Source: Phytopythium helicoides
Taxonomy: Eukaryota > Oomycota > Peronosporomycetes > Pythiales > Pythiaceae
Reading direction: 5' to 3'
Assembly: GCA_024867545.1 (NCBI GenBank)
Contig: JANFNE010000032.1
Coordinates: forward strand, 1-64,000
Length of the DNA stretch: 64,000 nucleotides
Below, piece by piece: positions 10,402-21,164 of this stretch. The translations under genes were made by a program, and so were the position numbers. The stretch's first letter is position 1, and each line of letters opens with the position of its first letter. Below the pieces are notes generated by a model that was not told the DNA's origin, did not search any database, and worked only from the letters and a program-made list of their open reading frames with translations.

Positions 10402-10516
10402 GGGCACCCATGAATTGGAGCAAGCTACTGAGCCTGGTGGTCCCAAGTGAGAGAACGGGGCAGTCGAGTCAGCAAGCAAGTGTAGTACCCACGAGTGGCT
10501 GAGCACTTGCTTCAAA
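10117..10516. repeat. Pair of 63-bp direct repeats 337 bp apart
   Basis: Bases 10117-10179 recur at 10454-10516 with a few substitutions (both begin AACGGGGCA and end TGCTTCAA). The second copy ends 20 bp before the Fanzor-element left end. Confidence 0.85.
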
Positions 10517-10543
10517 CGTTTTTTATTATTATTATTCTAAGGG

Positions 10544-10628
10544 GCACAGAGAATGTCCTACTGGTGTCTCTGTGCTCTGAATATGTGGATATGGGTGGCT
10601 ACGCCTTCTCTCATCGCGTACGATGAGA
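10544..10628 (-). ncRNA. Hairpin pair beyond Fanzor 3' end (candidate omega-RNA/element end)
   Basis: Two hairpins lie just past the Fanzor stop codon in the gene's direction. One has a 9-bp stem, GCACAGAGA (10544-10552) with TCTCTGTGC (10567-10575). The other has TCTCATCG (10609-10616) with CGATGAGA (10621-10628) and a 4-nt loop. Guide RNAs of Fanzor and TnpB systems overlap the gene's 3' end and the element end, which is exactly this position. Transcription and guide function are inference. Confidence 0.35.
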
Positions 10629-10655
10629 AGCTTTCCACCACCTTTTTTTAACTCG

Positions 10656-12820
10656 CTAGAACGGTTGTCCATGCCTGAACGCTCGAACTCCGCTCGCTCC
10701 GTGCTTCCCCTTCAGCCCGCTTTGCAGCAGTTCCAACATTTTAATCGCAGCGTTGACGTCTCGGTTCCAGAAGTTCGCCTTGCAGCTACTGTTGGTACAG
10801 CGCAAGACATTTTGGATACACTTGAGCACGATCTTCTTGCTCGCCAGCCTTGGCTTCACAAACTTCCCCATCTCCATGATCGCCATCAAATCCTTATTGG
10901 TCGGATGCTTCTTCGTCCGGACGTCCACCTCGACCTCCTCCCGCCTCAACTTCGTGAACAACCGAGCTTGCTTAAGTCGATGGTGGCACTTGGAGCATGT
11001 GATGCTGGTCCGGTACTCGTCCATCGAGAGCACGGTCGCTCACTTCTTCAACGCTTCCACGAACTCCTTCACTGGTCGCGTAGGGTAACCCTTGATCCCG
11101 TCTCGGCGACTCCAGCCCCCATACGCGATGCACACTTGCTTGCTAGCTCTCAGCACTAGTCTCTTTGCCAACGCCGCCATCTTTGCTCGGTCTTGGGTTA
11201 ATCGCCACCGGAGGAAGCCTTACTTCGAGCTGAACGTCAGCAGGAACCGAACATGTTGCCAGAAGAACTTGAGACTACCGATGTACTTGTCGTAGTTCGA
11301 TGTCTTGAACGTTGGCATAGCATGAACGACTCCAGCGCATTACGGCTCTCGCTTCTTCAGGTCCTCGTTCCACCTTCAAAAGTCGTTCATGCGAGCGAGG
11401 TTGCGGTACTCTCGAGTCGTGATCTCCATAACTCTCTTCAGCTGTTGAACCTGACGAACGGTTCGTTGGCGACGGAAGCATCTTCCTCGCTTGCAACGAC
11501 GTCTAGGGTGTTGACCAACTGTGACAGCCATGACGAGCGACCACATACCCGGGTCGATGCCAAAGAGGACGTCGAGTGAGTAGTCCTGTCCGAGCTTGAA
11601 CAAATCCTTCGCAAAGCTGTCTCCCTCAGCAATCTCTTCAGGAGTCTTGACTTTCTTCTTTGCTGCCAAACTATCCTCCGTCCTCTGCTTCTTCGAATTG
11701 TTCACCACAGCAACAGAAGTTGTTGTCACAGGGCGGGTCATGGTGACCGACACTGCATACCCGTTCGTCTTGAGCTCGTCAGCGATCACGCGGTTCTTGG
11801 TCTCACACTGCGCGACGTTAAGCACCTGACGCAAGATCTCCGAGCGATGCGTCTGGAATGTCTTCTTAGTGAACGGTCGTTGCGAGTCAGATGTGATCTT
11901 CTTCTTGGGAGCAATGTACAGCTCGACCTAGAGATACTCTTCGACAGTCGGATGCTCGATCAAACAAGCAAAGATGCCGTACAGCGTGCTCGCATTGATC
12001 TTGACGTAGCCAACTTGGTACAACGTTGACACTGGAAGCAAAGAGTAGATTCTGGCTCCCTTGTGAGACGGATGCTTCTCGACAAACTTCTCCATCCACG
12101 AGGGTATGTCAAACAGATTGCGAACAAAGTGTCCGCTATTCGCGCGAATGCTGAACTGCCACGGAACAAACTCCAACCAGTCTCGCAGATCCTTCTCAAG
12201 AGAATCAGTCGTGTCGTCACACTCCGTCCACATCAGTCTTGTTTGTCCAGTGGGTTAGCCATCCTCGTCGAGAACAGGATCCCTCTTCGCTCGATAACAG
12301 CTATCCACATGTCGCTTTACGTCCTTGTTCTTATTCTCAACCTTTCCCTTCCGAACATACGCAAATCGGATGTAGTGGTGCAGCCGGCAACGGAAGTGAA
12401 GTGCAAGCATGTTCTTGACATTAATCTCCATATTTTTTCGGTTTCGTTGAGTAGGTCTTCTCCATTGACAGCATTCTCCGATTTGTAGGCGATCTCCCGC
12501 TCCCGACCGATTCAGTACTGTAGACAAGTTCGATGAAAGCTTGGATGTTTGGGTGACACAGCATCTCGGTCTCGGGTTTCAGTGTTGCCGAGCACAACAG
12601 TACAGCGGCGGTAGAAGTACATCTGGTCGAGATCAGGAACGCCTTCTCCATCCTTGATGCATCGGAGGATGTGAAGGTTAGCGATGTGCCAGGCCTCAAG
12701 CTGCACTAGCTTCATGACGACATCTACGCGCGCGAGCTCGATTTGGAGCTCCGGGGGCCAGCACACAAGCGAGAGTTTGTATATCACGCTGGAGTGGGTG
12801 TCCTTCTTCGATAGCGTCAA
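10656..12820 (-). pseudogene. Fanzor (TnpB-like RNA-guided nuclease) relic
   Basis: On the minus strand the parts appear in family order. The N-terminal helical part is split among frames (about 12820-11930). A RuvC-I strand GIDPGMWSL follows near 11530, then a helical region. Next comes YGGWSRRDGIKGYPTRP near 11100, then the zinc ribbon TCSKC...LRCTNSSC, and last the RuvC-III motif NRDVNAAIKML (about 10745-10990). The gene is broken: several frame changes and an in-frame TGA just before the zinc ribbon (near 11040). Its size of about 2.1 kb fits Fanzor1 proteins. Intact members cut DNA guided by an RNA made from the element's end. This copy cannot make a whole protein. Confidence 0.75.
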
Positions 12821-13016
12821 ACGCTAGACCTCGTCCGACGTTAGAAGTTCGAGAGGTAGTATGTTCAAATCTTCTTGGGTCTCACCAACAGTAGAGGGGG
12901 TGTTTCAGACAAAAGGCTTTTGCGTTCAATGAACGTTTGTACTTCTTGTTTGTGTGAGCAAGATAGGAGACCCCGTCCTTCATTGCAAAATATATTACTG
13001 AAATTGCTATTTGAGA

Positions 13017-13042
13017 GGTGGACATTCTAAGTGCCACCTATA
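13017..13042. repeat. Right terminal inverted sequence of Fanzor element 1
   Basis: It reads inward as the reverse complement of the end found at 10541 and of the one at 13681. It can also fold on itself (GGTGG...CCACC). Confidence 0.6.
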
Positions 13043-13680
13043 ACAATTTATAATCATTGTTGTACCAGTCAACTGACTCATTGCGAGCGAGCAAGTCGCA
13101 GTGGGCCTCGCTCAGCTAGAAGTAGCGCAGGGGAGTCCTACAATTCGAGGACACGCTAGCCACCCTTGCCTCTTTCGTGCTCAATACTTGCAAATCGATC
13201 GGACGACTCCATTGCTATAGCAATGGTTGGAGACTTCTATACATTTAAAATAAAATCTCCAGCTCTGTGAGGAGCTGTTGGCGTTGGTGCACTTGAACTC
13301 CAAGATTGACGTCTAGAGTCGGTTGACCACACCGCTTGTTGTTCGGTTTCGCCCTTGCAATTCATACAATATTCTTGCCGAGACGATGGCGACCCCAGGC
13401 TCTGTCCCTGCCGTCGGCGTGTTCGGCTACACCATAGCGCCTTTTAACGCCAGATGACAGAGGCCGTGCGTTGTCTGAACAGAAACAACCTGGGTGTCCA
13501 GTACGATCTCCGCTTTCAGTTGATGTGATCTCACTTCGCTCCCAAGACGATCACTATCATGCCGCGCCCATCGATAGCAATCGGTGTCCATGCAAATCTG
13601 CCCAGAGTGAAACATATACAGCAGGATCAGGGTCACGAGCAGCATCGCCACCACCGGTTTCTCATGCATTGCAATCTATT
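13043..13680. other. Spacer between the two Fanzor elements
   Basis: No supported gene. A minus-strand frame at 13427-13669 begins with a hydrophobic stretch but shows no domain. Bases 13215-13390 resemble a retrotransposon leader followed by a short Met-Ala-Thr-Pro start, too short to assign. Confidence 0.4.
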
Positions 13681-14200
13681 ATAGGTGGCACTGAGAATGT
13701 CACCCTCACGTGAGGATCTCCCCTGCCAATAACTAGCTATCCCTATAATATCCAGGACTTTATCTCTGCAAGAAGCCACACCTGGTATTTTTTGTCGTGA
13801 CCACTCTTGTTCATACGCCTTGATCGATCTCGTACTCACGTCCCGGTTCAGGAAGGCGGCCTCGCACTTCTTCTCCCCGCAACGTAGCACGGCATGGCAC
13901 TGAAACATCTTTCTTTCAGGGTAATTAAATCGTGGAATCTCAACCTCAACGTCTGCGACTCTTGTCGGGTCGGGGTCCGAAGGCGTAGCCACCCGTATTC
14001 ACATATGCAGAGCAGAAGACATGACGTTGTCCTCGATTGCGCGCATCCGTTCGTTGCCGCCTTCGATGAAACGCAGCACAACGGCCACCGGATACACCTC
14101 TACCTTCATGTGGGAAGATAGCCCAGGAGGAAGCGCCGTGCTGTGCAGATCCACTGTGTATCGATGATGCATTGAGGATGAATGGAATGGCCTAGACAAA
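13681..14200 (-). pseudogene. Second Fanzor relic, C-terminal end only
   Basis: The end sequence ATAGGTGGCACTGAGAATGT at 13681-13700 is in the same orientation as the left end of element 1, so a second element starts here. On the minus strand, 13800-13990 encodes the zinc-ribbon second half and RuvC-III motif (LRCGEKKCEAAFLNRDVSTRS), and frames upstream to about 14190 are plausibly continuous. The remainder is lost where the Copia relic begins (about 14200). A perfect 12-bp palindrome, CCTCACGTGAGG, lies at 13704-13715, just inside the end. The copy is dead. Confidence 0.6.
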
Positions 14201-17200
14201 TTTTCGATCCGTGATATCATTTGCCCAGTCAGTGTTGGAAGCAGCTTCGATGGGTTCATCGCTGGGTTCGGGGCTGAGTCTCATATCTCGTGTACCTTTT
14301 AGATATCGCATTAGGTGTTTCACGGCGTCCCATGCTACTTTCCTCGGTTTGGCGCAGTGCCGAGCAAGCTGAGCAACGGTGAGCGTAATATCAGGTCGGG
14401 TTACTCTGGCAAGACAGAGTAGAGATCCGACAGCTTGTCTGTAGGGCATGCGGTTCATGGTGTCTACTTCATCTTGGTCCATGCATGACAGCTCAATATC
14501 TAAGCGAGTTTTGGGCACCATTGGGGTCGCTACCGGTCTTGAATCGTCCATGGCAAACCGATGTAACATCTTATCGATATAGGCTGTTTGGGATACCAAT
14601 ATACAGTTAGGTCCCGGTCGTTCGATCGACATCCCGAGAAAATGTGTTGGTGATCCCATGGCCGTCAATTGATATCTTCGATATAGCGAGCCTATCAACC
14701 GTTGAACGTGCTCGTTATCGCGATGAGCAACGAGCAAGCCGTCAATGTACAAGCACACAAGCAGAAGAGATCCGGCCACGTGCGCAAAGTACATACAAGA
14801 ATCTGCTTCGGTTGTCTTCAATCCTGATGATTTTAGGAAGCTGTCAATTTCTTTGTTCCATTCTTGGCCAGCTTGTTTTAGGCCGTAGAGCGCCTTCCGC
14901 AGACGCCAGACTTGTCCGCGTTGGTTACCTCCAGCGTATTCAGGCACGGGTTTCATATAAATCTCTTCCAGGAGCTCAGCCATCACATATGTCGCCGGCA
15001 CATCACCTTGGTGTACTTGGAGTCCAAGATAGGTAGCCACTACCAAAAACTCTCGTACTGTCACAAGCTATGCCATGGAAGCGCAGGTCCATAAAGTTTA
15101 GCAAGAATTCTTGACTATCTCCTCGAGAGCAGAGTCATGCATTGTATCGCGAAATGTTTCCGTTCTCATCCATCTTCACACGGAACTGAATTGTGTGGTC
15201 CAAGACATCTGATCTGGAAGGAAGGTTGACCCACTCGAAGATACCGATGTCGAACAGAGTCTTCACTTCCAGGTCTATGGCTTCTCGCCACCGGTCTCTT
15301 TGAGGCGAGCGCATAGCCTCCGCTATCGGGAGAGGCTCCCGAAAGATCTCTGCGAGTACCGCGGTGGCCTAGACTTGCCCGTTTCGAAGCTGTGCTAGCC
15401 TTCTAGATCGACGTCGGACAGTCAGTGGTGTCGGATGCACGTCAGATTCATCATCAATGACACTGACAACGTCAGATGCCTTCCGAACAGCTTCTCGTGC
15501 GGGGTGATAGCCTTCCCTTGCTTTGAAATGCGGTTGCAGATGAAGGCAGCATGTTTGAGTGCATCTTCCCAAAGCCAGTGATGTAGACCCGAGTCTGCCA
15601 GCATGGCGAATGCCATCTCAGTAAGAGTGCGTATAGCCCGCTCTCCAACGTAATTTTGGAAAGATGAGTAACTAGTCGCGTGCTCGTGCATAATTCCCTT
15701 GGCGTCCGTCAGTCTGCGAAAGTCTTTATTCAGGAAATCTCTTTCACCGTAAGTTTGGAGCACCTTGATCGATGAGGCAGGAACTTCCGCGCGCCGTTTG
15801 ATCGTGTTGAGGAATGCGCGAACACGACCAGTTGCTTCACCATTGGTGAGACCAAATGTTTGAATTTAGTCCCGCCAAACTATTACCATTTTTCGTCTTT
15901 GGATGGAGCCACTGGGCCGCTTCGATCAATGTGGCACACACCTACGACTACGTCGTCGCCGCTTGTTCTTCGCTGTCGGCTCGACTGCCTTGTGGATTTA
16001 GTGAGCGCACATATCGTGCATATGTGTGGGCGATCCAGGTCCTTGATCTTGAGACCTTTCACGGCACAGCTGCGCGCGAGATCTCGAAGGGTAGCGTAAC
16101 TGACATGCCCGAGCCTTCTATGCCAAGTCTCCACATCCTGTCCGAGTAAATTTGCTGCTTGAGCTTCTGCAAATTCCTCCGTTGGCTGGTTGGTCGTCAC
16201 TTCATAAACCCCACCTCGCAATCGCGTCATGCAAGCTAATTGGCGGTGATTGCCATTGTACACTATACAGCTCGACGAGATGAACGATATTTCATGGCCA
16301 GCTCGGATGAGGGACAGTACAGACAACAATTTGGAACGCAGGCCAGGAACAAAGTACACGTTCGGCACAAGCCACTCTTTCATCACCGCATCACCGTTTC
16401 CTTTGTCCACCATCACATTTAGCCTCATCGTCCCCTTCGCGCGAGCCACCACCATCCTTATGTCCGCAATCTTGATAATGAGCGGCTGGTCGGGGGTAAT
16501 AGATTCCAGGATATCTTGTTGGCCGATCAGGTGGTGCGACGCATCCGAGTCCTTCTGAACCAGGCCCTACCCGAGGCCACCCCTTCATTCTTCATCTTTC
16601 GACTTTGAGTCGGAGGAAGCTGAGTGCTTGCTCTCGGATCCTGAATTAGTGGCGATTGGCGGCTGGTTTGGCAGTGGCATTCTCATCCTCTGTATCCTGG
16701 TCACCTGACAGGTACTGACGATGAAAATTGGCGATGTGTCCAGTGTTACCCCAAATGTAACACGCAAACTTATTGCGTGGCGGGAGCTTCTTGGACTTCT
16801 TTTGCTAGCGTTCCACCACCGCAGCATTAGCTTGAGCACCGCGCTTCTTCGGAGTTTGATTTGCTTTTAGAGGTGCTTTAGGTGAATTGGCATTCGGCGT
16901 ACGTCGCTCTGGTTTCTATTGGTTGAATACTGTGGGTGGAGTCTTCGGGCACGAGTGAGCCTTTCCGCCAGTTCCGGAAAAGTCCATGAGGGCAATGACT
17001 GCTCGTGTACAGGGCTACTAGATCGTAGGTTTATGACTATCTTCAGGTGGTCCGTATGCTTTGGCCATCCGAGGTTCACGAAAGCGTCCAAAGCGTGACG
17101 AGCATTAGAAGCGACTCGATTCCCGCCTTCCATGGCGCCAGTCGTTCCAAGCAGACGGTCCGCATATTCGCGATAAGTGCCTCCCCCGCCTCCAGTAACG

Positions 17201-17745
17201 TTGAGTTCTGACGACCACCGCCTCGCCATTCCGGTTAAGTGCATCTTGAGCACGGAATGCTTTGCGTCTTCTGGCCAAGATTGGCATGCCAATACTTGAG
17301 CGTCGGCCACTTGGTCTTCGAATACCTCCCACCAGTCTCGCACAATGGTGTCAAACGCTCCTGACTCGACGTGGACGTCAAACTTGTCAATCTTGATATT
17401 GCGAATATCAATTTTCACTAGCAGCTTGCTCTCCCCCGCGGCTTTGTTCTCGTTACCACTTGCCTCGCTGCCGTCTGGCGTGGGCTCGTCGTCGGGTTCA
17501 TCACCTCCGTCTCCTCCCGGCGCTCCTGGTGAAAGCACGCCACCGCCGGACACAGGACTTGGGCTTGTCCCAGAAGAAGAGAGCTGGGTGCTGTCTACAT
17601 TTTGAGGTTCCGTAGTTGACGAAGGGGTGGTCGATAGAGGCACAGCGTCCCCAGTCGTTGTAGTTGAAGCGCTCGCTGATTGTGTGTATGTTATTTTATT
17701 CAATGTACAATTTAAAAAGTTTATTTCCTGTAACAAAACAATCAC
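14192..17745 (-). mobile_element. Dead Ty1/Copia retrotransposon
   Basis: Minus-strand pieces appear in Copia order. Gag covers 16867-17745, with a broken zinc knuckle at 16585-16839. The gag-pre-integrase region is 15883-16455, with the WHRRLGH...CTICA zinc motif. The integrase core is 15422-15763, and reverse transcriptase/RNase H is 14192-15064. Frames are interrupted repeatedly. The reverse transcriptase active site, normally YVDD, reads YIDG (LVCLYIDGLLV), which removes a catalytic aspartate. LTRs were not found. Its 3' end abuts the second Fanzor relic. Confidence 0.85.
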
Positions 17746-17929
17746 CCAATGGGCTGTTGCTTGTGTCGGCTACGGGTAACATCAAGACTCAATTACCCAT
17801 TGAAGTGTTGAGTTTTTGTATCGTGTTTTTTGTGGTATGTGAGGGTTTTATTGGATGTAGTTTTTTGTGTGTGTCAACCACGTCGCATCCTGGAGGACAG
17901 ATGCAAAATGCGAGGTAGGATCCGCATGA

Positions 17930-18710
17930 TCGCACGGTCTCGTCGAGCTGCTTGTAGACGGCGGGCATCTTGATGCCTGGCTCCGAGATGGGCTGTGGTG
18001 TGCGGATACCCGCGAACAAGTCCTTGCCCTTCGCGCTGAGCAGAAACTCACAGTCGAGCCTGTTCTCTCCGTTGGCGGGGCAGCGCGTGAAGATTACTCC
18101 CGTGCCCAAGTTGTCGTTGATGTTGCCGTAGACTATGGCGTGCACGTTGGCGGCCGTGCCCTTGAGGTCCGTGATCTTGTTGATATCGCTGTACTTGACG
18201 GCGGGCGGGATGTTCCAGGAGTAGAGGACGGCCTCAATGCCCATACGAAGCTGCTCTCACGAGTCGAGCTGGAAATTCTGGCTGTGCGCCACATACACCT
18301 CCTTGAACTTATTGACGAGCACCTTGTGGTCGTCGGCCGTGACGAACGTGACCTGGCGCTCCTGCTTTAAGGCCATGATCTCGGCCTCGAAGGCCTCGTG
18401 CGGGATGCCGAGCACCACGCCGCCGAACATCCGCAGCAGGCGGTGGTAGCAGTAGAAGGCGAAGCGCTCGCCGTCGCGCTTGGTGACCCCGTGCACGAAA
18501 CTATCATTGTGGCCGAGGTTGAGCACCGTGTCCATCATGGCGGGCATAAGGATAGCGGCGCCCGCACCTAGACGAGCAGCGGGTTGCTGGAGTCGCTGAA
18601 CGCCTTGTTCAACTTCCTCTCCAAGAGCGCGATGCCCTTCTTGACCTCCGACATGAGCTCGTCAGGGAGGCGGCCGCCCACGTCGTAGAACACCTGGCAA
18701 GGCCATACAG
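17930..18710 (-). pseudogene. ppdK: Pyruvate phosphate dikinase fragment
   Basis: Minus-strand pieces match the N-terminal ATP-grasp part of PPDK, which interconverts ATP, phosphate and pyruvate with AMP, diphosphate and phosphoenolpyruvate. They are a VFYDVGGRLPDELM-type start, then MPAMMDTVLNLGHND, and later GTGVIFTRCPANGE with a GIRTPQPI end. The frame has a TAG after NPLLV followed by a one-base shift near 18570, and another break near 18250. Only about 260 of the usual 870-900 residues are present. Similarity stops near 17930, where AT-rich sequence leads into the Copia relic. It is a truncated copy, possibly captured during transposition or segmental duplication. Confidence 0.8.
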
Positions 18711-19128
18711 TCCCTCTGCGCTACCAGCAGTTCCAGCGGTGCGGACTACGTACATGGTGCCATCGGCCAATTTGCGGATGCAAATGGCTACCCGCCAGGT
18801 ACTGTCTGGAGCCGGTGGGCGCAGAAGGAGAAGCTCATGAGATTCACGGGTGCGGCGAGCGGCAAGACGCTCAAAGGATAAGGGTGTAAAGAGCTGCTGC
18901 CGTTCGCGCCGGCCCTCGTTACCTATATGTAGGGTGAGAGACGTGAGCAACAGGTCAAAAACAGTGATCTTACCTACTGTATCGGCTCCTGCTGACGGTA
19001 AATTTATGCAGTCTGTCATCACTGTAGGCATGATACGGTATATATGGGACAACTACCACGAGTAGGCACGCGAATACATGTTCAGAGGCAGGTCGCAGCA
19101 CACGTCTTTTTTGGAGTCAGAAAAATAG

Positions 19129-19750
19129 ATGGCAGGTCAAAGCACGCGTTGCGCTTTTTTCCACGAAAGATTTCATGCTGAAATCGCTCCCATCACTTCG
19201 CAAGAGCTCATGGGAGGAGAAGGAAACCACCATGAATACAAGGATGACCTGGGACGAAGATTAGATCGAGTCGTTGCTGTAAATTCGAATGAACCAGTGC
19301 GTCGCAGCATTCCGTGGGACAAAGAGCAAAGCACAGATAGCGGCCGGGGTGGCACCGAGTGCGCGAACAGTTCAACAGGGGCATCAACAAAGCCTGCGAA
19401 ATCGACCAAATCAAGAACAAGTTCCGGGCTTTGAAGAGCGAGTATGACCGCATCAAGGCAAGCGAACCCGAGACGCAGTAGCGATGATGGCAGAGTTCAC
19501 CACCAAGCGTGCTGCTCGCGAAGAGCGTTCAGATGGGCATGAGAGTGAGAGCTCGAACGCTGGCAGCGCTGAAATCTCTCGGCTTGAAGCTCCTATATCT
19601 GCAGCGTTTGGACAACAGCAGCAGACTCTTCAACGTATTGAAGCATCCATGAACGAGTCACGACTGGTCAATGTAGCTATAATAGCATACCTACAGTCCA
19701 CGGCAATGCGGCCACCGACGGATGGCAAAGGCTATACAGGTGATCCCTGA
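19129..19750 (+). pseudogene. Harbinger Myb/SANT-like accessory protein
   Basis: Pieces in two or three frames read together as the Harbinger DNA-binding partner. There is a middle part with KNKFRALKSEYDRIKASEPET (19400-19480 in one frame) and a C-terminal helical part ending near 19750. Its 3' end overlaps the transposase 3' end by 74 bp. In the family this protein helps bring the transposase to the element ends. Frame breaks near 19340 and 19480 make it non-functional unless introns are involved. Confidence 0.45.
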
Positions 19751-20841
19751 TCGCATCTCGCTTGGATTTTGCTACCGTATTTGTGTCACCCTTGGCTGCC
19801 CACCGCACACGGTCGATCTCCATCCAGTCATCGATCTGAACGGGCTTACCGGCCAATGTCCCGTCGAGATCGATGAACCAATTGTGTAGAACGAGAGTTG
19901 CTTTGATCAGAGCCGCCATCTCCGTTGGTGTCTCGAGCAATAGATCCGACTTGTAAACCCTGAACTTGCCCTTGAAACGACCTAATGTCTGCTCCACTAT
20001 GATGCGTGTTCTGCAGTGTAGAAGATTGTACAGTCGATTGGCCGGGTCCATGACTGGGAATATCGGGTATGGAGTTAATACTGTAGGAAGTAGCTGGTAG
20101 CCAGCATCACCAACGAGATGGGAGCCAAGCGGTATCTCACTTAGGCCACGGCGTGCAAGCAGTGAGCGATTGAAGACAGACTTGTCGCTTTGAGCACCGT
20201 TGCGCAAGAGGAATGCCATGAAACGTTGTCGAGCATCGACCACGGCAAGCATGTTGAACGCTTGATAGCCCCTACGACAATACCAGCCATCAAACTCGGC
20301 GAACCGCTTGATGCGGATCAGACAGCCGTCTTTGGCATCAACTGCACCAGGAAACCCAGCCACTCTCTCAAACTGTGCGCCAACGCGCTCCCATTCTTCA
20401 ACGGTCGTGGGTGGGTGGATGGTCTCTTCGACATAGGAGTTGAGCACGGCTATGACCTGGTGAACTGATGCACGTGCCAAAGTCTTCCCCATGCCGAACG
20501 TGGCCCCGGCGCGTTGCATTGATCCGCCCTGCGCCATGTAGCACATAGCCACACCAGTCCTCCGCGTGATGTCCACAACAGCGTTCTTGCCAGGACGAGG
20601 CAGAACGACCGGCCAACGAGTAGCGACGCGCCGACTGATCTATTCGAACGCATCCTGTATGCACCGCAGATTCTGGTTGAACCACGAGACAGAGAATGCT
20701 CCTTGCTGACGAATAATCCCATGCCGAGCTACGGATGGCATAGCAATTCTGCCTTTCCTCTGGCCAGTGTCGCTTGTCGGCAACGAGTGCACTAAGCACA
20801 CAGAGCAGGATCGCAATGCCTTCGTCGGTTGAATTCTCCAT
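19677..20841 (-). pseudogene. PIF/Harbinger (HARBI1-like) DDE transposase
   Basis: From the internal Met at 20576 there is a 299-aa open frame with all three catalytic acids: D80 in FPGAVDAKDG, D157 in LVGDAGY, and E195 in IIVEQTLGRFKGKFR. Upstream coding sequence continues in frame (LPRPGKNAVVDI) to a TAG at 20640-20642. Beyond it lies more matching protein (WFNQNLRCIQDAFE) and a likely true start near 20841 in another frame. The domain is thus complete, but the gene carries a premature stop and an upstream frameshift. The normal length is about 350-400 aa. Confidence 0.8.
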
Positions 20842-21164
20842 GGGAGCGAACGCAGAATGGCAAGCTGACCGTAGTTTACGGTTGTCGCGTTTCTTTGGCC
20901 CCCAAAGACCTCACAGACGTTTTTTTTGGGAGTGCACGGGGAAAAGAGGACAGGCGAAGCTTGATTGGCTCTTGATCTTTTTGTTTGGACTGCGAACTGC
21001 CCCTAACCATGAAGTCTGAAGCATGTGGCCAGTGCGCTTTGGAGCGGCTTTGCCAGCGACTAGCGCACCGGTATGTATATCATTGGATCAGTACAGATGT
21101 CATGTTAATCTACAATCTACTGTTTTAGAAATGGATTTTCCCCCAAAAGACGGAAGAATCCAAG
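20842..21164. other. Gap between transposon relics, nothing seen
   Basis: AT-rich sequence with no coherent reading frame beyond short ones. It separates the Harbinger element from the pogo-like relic. Confidence 0.5.

Larger units (their letters stand above)
10536..13042 (-). mobile_element. Fanzor-bearing element with terminal inverted sequences
   Basis: The left end GGGGCACAGAGAATGTCC (10541-10558) is matched in inverted orientation by GGACATTCTAAGTGCC (13020-13035), giving a shared core GGCACnnAGAATGTCC. The Fanzor-like gene lies between them on the minus strand. TA dinucleotides lie next to both ends, but no clear target duplication was established. No transposase is visible inside, so the element would have to be mobilised in trans. 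Fanzor genes are known from several eukaryotic transposon types and from large DNA viruses. Confidence 0.6.
19129..20841. mobile_element. PIF/Harbinger DNA transposon (decayed)
   Basis: A minus-strand DDE transposase and a plus-strand Myb/SANT-like partner face each other tail to tail, the usual two-gene arrangement of PIF/Harbinger. Terminal inverted repeats and the 3-bp target duplication were not resolved by eye, so the outer limits are approximate. Confidence 0.75.

Noticed and set aside
13427..13669. 80-codon minus-strand frame with a signal-peptide-like start, considered as a secreted effector
   Set aside because: No RxLR, LxLFLAK or Cys-pattern motif; it is short and lies in a transposon spacer.
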